Assembly: GCA_003452695.1 (NCBI GenBank)
Contig: DMNP01000377.1
Location: 1-15,184, forward strand
Reading direction: 5' to 3'
DNA length: 15,184 bases
Source: Eggerthellaceae bacterium
Lineage (GTDB): Bacteria > Actinomycetota > Coriobacteriia > Coriobacteriales > Eggerthellaceae
The position numbers and the translations under genes are program-made. The notes beneath the pieces are model-generated. The model searched no databases. It was not told the origin of the DNA and saw only the letters and a program-made list of their open reading frames with translations. Positions 6,117 through 14,900 of the stretch are shown here, piece by piece. Position 1 is the stretch's first letter, and each line of letters starts with the position of its first letter.

Positions 6117-8315
6117 CTATTTGACGCGCACTTTCAGCTTCACGATTTTCGCTTTTGTGGCGTATTGGGCATTGCCTGTTGCGCGGACTTTCACTTTCAG
6201 CGTATAGATGCCGCGCGCAAGGCCTCGCTTGACCACAAGCTTGCCGGCTTTTGTTACATAGATGCGCTTCTTGGCTTTCTTATCGTATTTGGCAACCTTG
6301 AAGGCTACTTCACCCTTCGCCTTCGATATCCGGAAGGCCTTCTTCTTGGCGATGACCAACTTTTTGGCCTTCAGCTTCGCGCGGCTTACGACGAGTACCT
6401 TTTTCTTGGCTTTCACGACCATGGGGTTCGCCTTCTTCTTGGCCTTTGCATCGTCGCTGCCGCTGATGTATTCGTCGTAGTCATCATCCCAATACGAAGG
6501 GCGGCGCTTCTCGACCTTCACCGTGCATGTCGCCGTAAGGCCGCCATCGACTGCGGTGGCCGTCAGAACCGCCGTACCCTCCTTGACCGCAGTCAGCGAA
6601 TTCCCGCTCACGGTGCACACGCTTTCGTCGCTCGAGGACCACGTGACATCGGGGAAGGTGGCATTGCTCGGCGTCGTCTTCGCATCAAGCCAGACCCCAC
6701 GTCCCTCGCTGGTGGTAATAGTGGCCTTCGCAACGGATATGCCCGTCACATGCACCGTGGAAAACGGCGTGCCCGGCGGCTCGCTGCCATCGTAGATAAG
6801 GCCGGCATCGGGCACGGTGTTCGTGTTGGCATCGACGCCCATCCGCTTTGCCTGCGCATACGTCAGGGTTTCCGGATATGCTGCCGAATCCTTCACCGTT
6901 ATTTCTGTCGGCCAGGCTATCTCCCAATTGCCATCGCCGTTCGGCGACCAATATGTCAAATCGCCTATGAAAGGGTTTCCATTCTTGTCGATGAACTCCA
7001 CGTCGCGAAACGTCAGATTCGCATCCATATGGTCTTCCAGCCGCGCGCCGGGTTCCAGGCGCTCGTTGTAATTCACATAGCGCCCGTCCACCCAATGGTC
7101 GGACACGGCAGAAGGCGTGCTCAGATAATGCCGCGTCATATACGCGAGGCGCACCCCCGGCTGACCGCCGGATTCCGAATAGACGAGAATCCAGCTTCCC
7201 GAACTGATGGCTTTTGTAAGCCCCTCGCCTGTCAGCTGATCGCGGAAAGGCGAAAGCGCTTCGTTTGAATCCTTGAGGTAGCGCATATAGCGATTACGCG
7301 CATCCTCCATGGAAAGCGATGTGCCCCAATCGCCCGCCGAGCCGTCGAAGCGGAAATCGACGGTTGCGAACTTGCTGAATATGCGTCCGGCTCCGCCCTC
7401 GCCCGCTCCGCCGAAAGAGTAGGCTTTACCACCGATGACGATAGTGCGCATCCAGTGCTCGTAGGGATCGCGGGATACGGAGCACGAGGGGTCGATTTGC
7501 TGGGCAAGTCGTGCAATGGTGTCGGGGAAGCTCTCCGATGTGAGCTGGAAGGGATAGACTTCCCGTATGAGAAGATCCTGATCGCTAGTCAGATACATGG
7601 GATATTGGTCGTGCAAGCCAACTTCCTTGTAGGGCGACGTTGAAAAGAGCGGATAGGGGTGTTCCGGGTTGGGCTTGTCCATGTCGTAAACCGCACGCGG
7701 ATACACGGCAAGCTCGTCGAGCGCATGCTGTATCGCCCGGACCTTCTCAAGGGTCCCCGAGGCCGATGCGGCGTAGTTATCCATAAGGTAATGGTCGGTA
7801 TTCGTAAGCTTCGGGCAGGCCACTTTCACCGAGGTGTTCACCCACGAGCCGTTGACCTGCTTCTTGAGCGTGAGCGAGCCGCCATCGGAGCCGCACTTGT
7901 TGTTCCGGAAGATGTATCCGCCGGGTACGCGGTATGTGGAAGCGTTCTCGTATTTCACATCCAGAAAGCGCATTTCGAGCAGTTGGTAGGTTCTGCTGAA
8001 TTCGCTGAGTGCAGGGTCGGCGTTGGCGAGCGTGCTTGTCGGGTCCACCAAGCGGAAGCTGTACGGGTCGGGGTTGTTCGTTTTCACGTAAATCGTCCGG
8101 TTGAAGGGCGCAAGGATGGGGTGCACCTCGTAGGTGTAGCTTTCGGGCGCCGCCTGGGTGCCCAGCGTGAGCGGCGTTACCGCCGCGGGCTCATCGGCTG
8201 TTTCGGCGTAGGCCAATGCGGGCGACGCCGTCCCCATGCACAGGATCGCCAGGATGACGATTGCCGAAAACGCTACGCAGTGTTTGACAGTCTCATTCCA
8301 ACTAAGATTCGCCAT
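6117..8315 (-). CDS. Secreted protein with Big_2-like Ig domain and Lys-rich C-terminal module
   Basis: This is a 732-residue predicted exported protein of unknown function. Residues 1-37 form a signal peptide: polar n-region with one Lys, hydrophobic core CVAFSAIVILAILCMG, and a likely cut after ALA (35) or AYA (37). Residues about 40-520 match no family I recognise; they are rich in Tyr and aromatic/Asp motifs such as YSFGGAGEGGAGRIF. Residues about 522-600 look like a Big_2 (bacterial Ig-like group 2) domain: VTGISVAKATI, VTWSSSDESVCTVSG, GTAVLTATAVDGG. A short acidic linker (WDDDYDEY) leads to a very basic tail from about 628 (NPMVVKAKKK, KGEVAFKVAKYDKKAKKR, GLARGIYTLKVKVRATGNAQY), a module I know from the C-termini of many secreted gut Coriobacteriia and Clostridia proteins. 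No LPXTG or membrane anchor is seen. A purine-rich AGAGGGGGG precedes the start. It is divergent from the giant surface protein gene. Confidence 0.85.
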   Translation of the reverse strand: MANLSWNETVKHCVAFSAIVILAILCMGTASPALAYAETADEPAAVTPLTLGTQAAPESYTYEVHPILAPFNRTIYVKTNNPDPYSFRLVDPTSTLANADPALSEFSRTYQLLEMRFLDVKYENASTYRVPGGYIFRNNKCGSDGGSLTLKKQVNGSWVNTSVKVACPKLTNTDHYLMDNYAASASGTLEKVRAIQHALDELAVYPRAVYDMDKPNPEHPYPLFSTSPYKEVGLHDQYPMYLTSDQDLLIREVYPFQLTSESFPDTIARLAQQIDPSCSVSRDPYEHWMRTIVIGGKAYSFGGAGEGGAGRIFSKFATVDFRFDGSAGDWGTSLSMEDARNRYMRYLKDSNEALSPFRDQLTGEGLTKAISSGSWILVYSESGGQPGVRLAYMTRHYLSTPSAVSDHWVDGRYVNYNERLEPGARLEDHMDANLTFRDVEFIDKNGNPFIGDLTYWSPNGDGNWEIAWPTEITVKDSAAYPETLTYAQAKRMGVDANTNTVPDAGLIYDGSEPPGTPFSTVHVTGISVAKATITTSEGRGVWLDAKTTPSNATFPDVTWSSSDESVCTVSGNSLTAVKEGTAVLTATAVDGGLTATCTVKVEKRRPSYWDDDYDEYISGSDDAKAKKKANPMVVKAKKKVLVVSRAKLKAKKLVIAKKKAFRISKAKGEVAFKVAKYDKKAKKRIYVTKAGKLVVKRGLARGIYTLKVKVRATGNAQYATKAKIVKLKVRVK

Positions 8316-8392
8316 CGAACCCCCCTCTTTTCATTCCAAATCGGCAAATGCATTATCCGGGCTGCCAGTGCAAGCAATTCAATCGCTCTATC

Positions 8393-8398
8393 ATTATA
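8393..8398 (-). promoter_or_regulatory. Candidate -10 box for the 732-residue secreted protein gene
   Basis: On the minus strand this is an exact TATAAT, 78-83 bp upstream of the start at 8315. No convincing -35 box lies 16-18 bp upstream. A second possible -10 (GATAAT, with TTGAAT 19 bp before it) lies closer to the gene. The call rests mainly on the -10 match in an otherwise GC-rich genome. Confidence 0.35.
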
Positions 8399-8441
8399 TC
8401 GCGCAGCAATCGGTTTGCCGCTTTCCCGACACCCATGTGGT

Positions 8442-8468
8442 GTGTCAAGAGAAACGTCCCCTTGACAC
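8442..8468 (+). repeat. Dispersed 27-bp palindrome, copy 4
   Basis: Identical over its 27 bp to the copy at 6066-6092: arms GTGTCAAG and CTTGACAC around AGAAACGTCCC. It is upstream of the secreted protein gene, so the two identical copies bracket that gene in direct orientation. A second, imperfect inverted repeat surrounds it (8421-8437 with 8474-8488). Confidence 0.85.
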
Positions 8469-8491
8469 TTTGGCATGTCGGGGGAAAGTTT

Positions 8492-8522
8492 GTAAATAAA
8501 GTAAAAATAGTGGTAAATAAAG
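8492..8522. repeat. Paired 10-bp direct repeat GTAAATAAAG, 21-bp period
   Basis: GTAAATAAAG occurs at 8492-8501 and 8513-8522, exactly 21 bp apart, which is two helical turns. A degenerate third unit, GTAAAAATAG, sits between them at 8501-8510. This AT-rich patch is exceptional in the local GC-rich sequence. A regulator binding site for one or both divergent genes is possible but unproven. Confidence 0.5.
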
Positions 8523-8773
8523 CGAAAAAATTCCCATTCGCAAAAGATGGGACTTCGTGCCCGAAATGTGCGCAGCTTGGGCCGGCGGGTATGCCGGGTT
8601 GTCTTTGGGTGTGCACTATTGTCCCAAATGATGTGGTCGAAAGGCTTGAAAACACCAGCAATTGTGGCGAATTTGCACCGAGCGGCCGGCGTTCGCCTTC
8701 ATGCGACCGCAATGTGGGGATCCCCTGGTCTCGACGGGCAACTTTGCATTACGTCAACAGAGGTGTGGAAGCC

Positions 8774-8801
8774 TTTAAAGCCCTGATAAAAGTGATAAAA
8801 T
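8774..8801 (+). promoter_or_regulatory. Candidate promoter of the giant surface-protein gene
   Basis: TTTAAA (8774-8779) and TAAAAT (8796-8801) are separated by 16 bp and lie about 110 bp upstream of the preferred start. If used, transcription would begin near 8808, which would exclude an in-frame ATG at 8805. Both boxes are only moderate matches. Confidence 0.3.
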
Positions 8802-8896
8802 TCTATGGTTGAAGAGGTCTGTGAGAAGACGGGACCAAGTTGCACCGTCTCGGTTGCCGACACACGCGCGTTCAGCGGGCGAGACAGCCAGGCGGT

Positions 8897-8902
8897 GGAA
8901 AG
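8897..8902 (+). promoter_or_regulatory. Ribosome binding site deciding the surface-protein start
   Basis: GGAAAG lies seven bases before the ATG at 8910. An in-frame GTG at 8907 is only four bases away, and an ATG at 8805 has no purine-rich site before it. The 8910 start places a basic/polar stretch directly ahead of the hydrophobic segment, as expected for an exported protein. Confidence 0.55.
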
Positions 8903-8909
8903 CGTTGTG

Positions 8910-11900
8910 ATGAGCATGATACACGCACCAAAAGAAGAAAAGCTGCAGCGCACCTGGGAAAACTTGCGTACCTATGGCGGATTCGCGGTGGTTCAGGTCG
9001 TCGTGGGCGTGCTGCTTACGGGCTTGCTGTTCGCCATGGGCATCGTACCGCTTGCAACGGGAACGGGCATCTTCGCCAATTCCGTGTTGCAGCAGGTCAG
9101 CACTGCAAACAACGAATGGGACGCACGGACGGGCGCTGCCGCGGCGCCTCAGGCCACGTCGGCGCTGCCCAATGGCGGCGGCATTGCCACCCGCGCCGCG
9201 CTGGACGCCAACGCCCCCACGAGCCAAGCTCCTGTTGCCGTCGCGCAGGAGGGCAACGCTCGCACCACCGACAATGCAGTTTCCGAGCGGCAGAGCCCAT
9301 CGGCGCTTGCCGACGGGCTGGCCTATGCGCAGGAGCCGGCAAGCGAAGCCGACGGCACGGCCGAAGCAAAACACGCAAACGCTGCTGGCGAAGACGCAGA
9401 AGCCGAAGCCGATGCATCGCACGGCGCCGCCGGGGCGAGCAGTTCGTCTGCCGCGTCGGCTGGCTCGGCGCGCAGCGCCGCGTCCGCTCCGGCGGGTTCG
9501 GCCGACCGGGAAGCGCGCGCGCAATCCGACGACAAAACGACCATCGAGAAGACCATCAAAACCGCCGAAGGCAAAAGCATCGTCGTTTCCGTTGCCTTCG
9601 ACGAGCAGGCGGGCATTCCCGACGACGCCGAGCTTTCGGTCGTGCAGGCCATCCGCACGCCTGAAGGCTACGATCCCAAAAGCCAGAAGTTCAAGAACCG
9701 CCCCTTCGACACCGAGCATTTCCTGACCGCGCGCGAGATGAATGCGCGCACGAAGGCGTTGGCAGACGATTTCGAAGTGCGCGACGATGAATACCTGTTC
9801 CATACCAGCTTCCTGGAAATCGACATCCAGAGCAATGGCAAGTCGGTGGTGCCCGCTTCCGAGGTCGAAGTGACCATCGAAACCTCCACCATCGACGCGA
9901 CGGTAACCGATGCGCTGGAGGTCGCGCGCTACGAAGGGAACGACCCCGACACGCACGAGCGCATATACGAGCCGCTGGGAATCGACAACCAATCCACCAA
10001 GAAAAGCGGCGCGAAGCTGGTCTTCTACACCGACACGTTCAGCGAATTCGCGCTGGCAGGCATCGCCACGCCGCTCATCTCGTGGGAGAGCCGTGGTGCG
10101 GACATCACGGTGTTGGGTTCGTGGCGCTCCGTGGTGCACGTAACCGACGCCTTTGCCGAAGAGCTCGAAGGCGATGCCTGGATCGTCGAGGCGTTTCAGG
10201 CGCAGTCGGAGCTGAAGGACGAGTTCGCCAAGGTGCGCGAAGCCGACCCCGGCTACGAACCTGCGCTGTGGCTGAGCGCCAGCCCCTTCGACGACCCCGG
10301 CCTGGAAGAGACGGGCGCCTTGGAAGGCTATCGACTGAACGACGGCGCGTTCGGCGACCGCGTGTTCGCCTCGCAGGGCACGAAGGCCCCCGCAACGCTG
10401 AAGTCGGGCGAGGGCATTGCATTGGTGTGGGATCCGTATGCCCTGGGCGGACGCGTCGAACAAGGCGAGTCGGATGGCGCGAAAAGCTCGTCGGCGCTTG
10501 CTGACTACCGCGCTGCCTGGTCGGGCATGACCGCGGGGCAGCTGGCCGTGCACACGCTGGACCAGACGCTGACGGCTTCCGATGGCAACGAATACCGCAT
10601 AAGCGTAACCTTCGACGCCACAGCCGGCATCCCCGATGGCGCGCAGCTCGTCGTGTCCGAGATACGCGAGGACGCAGAAGGTTACGACGCCTACGTAGCC
10701 CAAAGCGCTGCCGCGTTGGGCGCGACTGCCGAAAGCGTGCAGATGGCCAAGGCTTTCGACATTTCCCTGATCGACCCCGCCACCGACCAGGAATACCAGC
10801 CCAATGCAAACGTTGCGGTAAGCATCGAGCTGCTGAAGGACGACCTGAATAATTATGCGAATGTAGACGTGGTTCATATTCCCGATGGAGCCGGAGAAGA
10901 TGCCCGGGTCATGGATGCAACCGTACGCGGAGAATCCGTTGACTTCGAGACCGACGGATTCTCGGTGTATGTTTTGATTGGCAGCGACGGCCAGACCGTT
11001 ACGCCCCAGAGCACGTATACCTTCTGGATTCCGAACGAGGACGCGCCCGGCACATATAAAGAGTATTCCTTTACGGATTCTCAGGGGCGTACAGTCTTCA
11101 AGCAGACAATTACCAGCGGCGAGGAACTTATCGTGCCGCAGTTGGCATCTACGGACACAGAGGTGTTTGCCGGTTGGTATAAAGGAAGCACGATTGGCGG
11201 CTCGTTAACGCTCGATGATGAACCCTATAACTTCGATAGCATAACGATCACGGAAAACAGCGCAGTCGATCTGTACGCTGTCTATAAAAGCTATGCGACG
11301 GTCATTTTCCATGACCAATATGACTCTGATTCGAAGACTTTCCCGGTGGCCTATACGCGCAGGGCAGAGCTTGTGACGGCTGGGGAAGGAGAGTCCGCCA
11401 CCACTTCCGCTACGGTAAACATCAGCGACCTCAGCACAACATATACCAGCAGCGGCGGTGCAAAGATGGCCTTCTTCGGATGGTCTGAAACGCCGATCAC
11501 TACCCCTGGCGCGGCAAAGGACGATGAAGGAAACGATGTCGCGGCCATTTTTGCCGATGCGGAAGGCTGTATTACGGTCTCCGGAGAGAAGCATCTCTAC
11601 CCGATTTTCAGGGAAGTCCACCGGCTGTCCTATTATGCGGCGCAGTCGGGTAAGGGAGCGGATTATGTGCCTCCGGCAGACTATTTCGCCGGTGACGCAA
11701 TTCCCGTTCCGCTTCCGACTACCGCCATGGATGGCTTTACCTTTGGCGGCTGGTACACGGGAACGCTGGCGACCACGACAGAAGGAAGCAGCACGGTCGA
11801 AACCGTGAACTATGGTGCCCAGATTACCAACGCGGATGGCAGCCTGGTAAGCAGCGCGGATGATGCAGGCGCGTATATCAGCGCAGGAAAGCTCTATCTA

Positions 11901-14900
11901 CGAGCGGACACTACGCTATACGCATATTGGACGGCAGCAACGACGGCAGATTACCAGGTTGTCGTCTGGAGGCAAAACCCGTCCGACGCAGATGGCCTCG
12001 AGGATGAAAACAAGACCTACTCCTACGCCGAAAGCGCAATCCTTACCGGCACAATCGGAGCGTCGGCGTCTGTTCCGGCCGAGTATACGCAGAGGTCTTA
12101 CGAGGGGTACAGTTATTCTCGCTGCGATGATGCAAAAAGCATCACCGCGGACGGCGGTTTGGTGCTGAATGTCTATTACGACAAGAACAGCGGCTATGTC
12201 CCCAGCGGGTCCTATACGCTGACGTTCGTAGATTCTGTTACGGAAGCAGGAAAAACGAGCGAGAGCCTTCCGGTGAATTACCCGGACATCTCCTATGATG
12301 CATCTATCGCGGATAAAATCCCCGAAGAACCGACCTCCGGCCGGAGCGGATATGTGTTTTCCAACTGGTATCTAGACCAGGCTTGCACGATCCCCGCGAA
12401 TCTCAGCAAAATGCCGGACCATGACCTCACCGTATACGCCGGATGGGAAACCGGCTGGTATATGGTAACCATCGATCCGAATTACGGCGCTCTGTACGCT
12501 GAAGAAAATGGCGCTGGAACCGGTGCGACCTGGTTTTGGTCCAGCTTTGAAGGCGAGCCGATCGGCGAGTATACCCATGTTACCCGGGACTATGTGGAGT
12601 CAAGTTCAGGTACCTGGTACTTTGTCGATCATTCCGGAGACGGCAAGGGAGGAAGCAATGGCTGGGCGGATCGCCATACCTATTATACGCAGAATCCAGC
12701 TCTAGCCACGGAGGATACCACCTTTGAATATGCCCCGGGCGTCTATACCTATGCGGGATGGTACGAGGTGTACCTGGATGCAGACGGAAACGAGATCGGA
12801 GAGGCGGCAGAGCCCTACGATTTCAGCCAGCATACCGACCACAATACCAAGCTTCGTCTCCATTGGAAGAAGGAGGGCGCCTATTACCTCGCCTACGACG
12901 CAGGCGATGGAACGCTAGAAGACGGGACGAAGAGCGCTCTGCTGCCCGAAGGCTATGCCGACTATGCAGAGGTTGCCCTAGCGCAGTCTGCCATTGCTCC
13001 GGCAGGATACGCCTTTGTCGGCTGGCAGGTACGGGGCGACGACAGTGCTACGGTCTATGCGCCGGGTCAAACCTTCACCTTGCATGCAGACGATGCGAAG
13101 CGTGTCAGCGGCAAGGACGTCGTCTATCTGGATGCTGTTTACGCGAAAGTCGGAACGGCCGCTATCGTCTATAACGCCAATGGTGGCACGGTTGCTGAAA
13201 ATGATGTGAACTTCGGCAAGGCTCCGGATAGTGCTACCGATGAATGGAATGCGGCATCCGGCACGGTCGATGCGACTGCGGGAACTGCCACCGTTTCCGG
13301 ACTGGTCAACAATAGCAAGTTCAAGCTGAGCGACGGCACGGGCTTTTCCGCGCCGTCGGGTTCCAATGCCACGTTCCTTGGGTGGAGTGATAAAGCCGTC
13401 TGCGATGATTCCGCGACATACTATTCCAATGAAGGCGATGTAATATACGGCGTTTCGGAAGCCACAACCCTCTACGCCGTCTGGGGTGCTCAGGTGACGT
13501 ATAACCTGAACAGCGCGGATGCCAATTGGGGTGACGAAGCGTGGGACACGGCAGTTTATACGAGAACAGGCGATGCCTATTCCCAGACCGCAAATCTCGG
13601 AACCACCATTTCAGAACCGGACAAGGTCCCCGTCTATGCGGGAGAGGATGGGCGCCTGTTCCGTTACTGGGCAACACGAACTGCCACGGGGGACGAAGCG
13701 AATCCGTATTCCTATACGGAATATGACTTTTCGCAGCAGGTAACCGGTGCGCTGGATTTGTACGCCTATTGGGGCGAGGCAAACACCGTGCCCGTCCATG
13801 CCGTGGATGCATCTGCGGCTGATTTGGAAGATAAGACAGGTGCGGACGGATGGAACGTTACGGACGTGACGGTATCCGCTACGGAGACGGCGCTGAACGG
13901 AGCAAGCCATGTGACGACGCCTTCCGGCGACTACGAGTTTGCTTTCGTCGCCGTGGCGAGCGATCTGGATTCCATTTTCGAGGACAATGCGGTCACGGCC
14001 ATCAAATACGAGAACAAGAAGATACAGGTGCAATATGCGGGAGAGTCGACCTTCAGCGTCCTCGACGAGGGCGAAGAGCTGTACTTCGTCTATTATCAGA
14101 AAAAGGCGCTGAACATCGGCTACAAGAGCATGGCCTCGAGCGGCGTGCTGGAGAACGCGACAACGTCTGAAGCTCCGACGGCGACGGATGCCCTTCTCGG
14201 CGAATACAACATGTCGAGCCAACTCACTGCACCTCTGGACCTTGCGTCCGGGTTCACGAACTATGCCTTTGCCATTGGCAGCGTGGACGCGGGCGGCGAG
14301 ACCCAGATGAATGCCTCGAATCTGAGCCTGATCACGAACGCCGTCGGTCCGAGCGACCCGGTTCCAACGCTGCGAGTCCGGAACGCCTGGCGTGGATTTG
14401 AATACGCTACAGAGGCCGGGGACAACGCGGTCTGGACAAGTTGCGGTTACGCGCCACAGCTCTATGTGGTCTATTACAGCCAGCAGCCCACAGTGGTCAT
14501 GTTCGACGAGAAGACCGTAGGAACCGGCGCCGTCATGGACACGCCGTTTACCTTCGATCTGCTGGTGACGGAGGCTACTACGACTACGGTGTCCGTGCAG
14601 GCGCAGACGAAGAACGACAGCGGGGAATGGGAAGACAGCGGCGATCCGACAGAGACCACGACGACCGGAACGCCCGAAACGATTTTCGACACTGCTGCGG
14701 AAGGCAACCAGCCCTATATCCTCAAAAACGGCGAGGCGAATTCGTCGATTCTGTTCTACAGCGAAACGATCAGCCGGACAGAGGGCGAGGACAATGGCGG
14801 CAATACGCGTGAAGTAACCACCACGACCACGGTGACCGCCCAAACCGCCAGGATCACGCAGACGGCCAACGATGCCTTCACGACAGCGATAAATGGAGCA

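Larger units (their letters stand above)
8469..8909. other. Gene-free spacer between divergent surface-protein genes
   Basis: I see no convincing gene here. Short open frames exist but lack ribosome sites and coding-type composition. The left part (8489-8530) is AT-rich and holds the GTAAATAAAG direct repeats. A weak stem TCCCAT/ATGGGA at 8532-8552 reads on the minus strand into a six-T run. TTTGGG/CCCAAA (8604-8609 with 8623-8628) is another short inverted repeat. The right end holds two TGATAAAA copies (8784-8791, 8793-8800) and a candidate promoter. Confidence 0.5.

Noticed and set aside
4843..8468. Possible CRISPR array from the four related 27-30-bp repeats
   Set aside because: Copies are hundreds to thousands of bases apart, in mixed orientation and separated by whole genes; no regular spacers and no cas genes.
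8526..8553. Minus-strand intrinsic terminator: TCCCAT/ATGGGA stem followed by six T
   Set aside because: The stem is only 6 bp with a 9-nt loop, and no minus-strand gene ends upstream of it; recorded only as a weak structure.
8348..8812. Open frame of about 150 codons in the spacer, with a CPKC-like motif
   Set aside because: It runs through the 27-bp palindrome and the AT-rich repeats, has no ribosome site, and its composition is not coding-like.
8775..10877. 700-codon open frame on the minus strand
   Set aside because: It is antisense to the high-GC part of the surface-protein gene, has low-complexity Arg/Gly/Ala-rich composition, and ends where that gene's composition changes; it is a codon-bias shadow.
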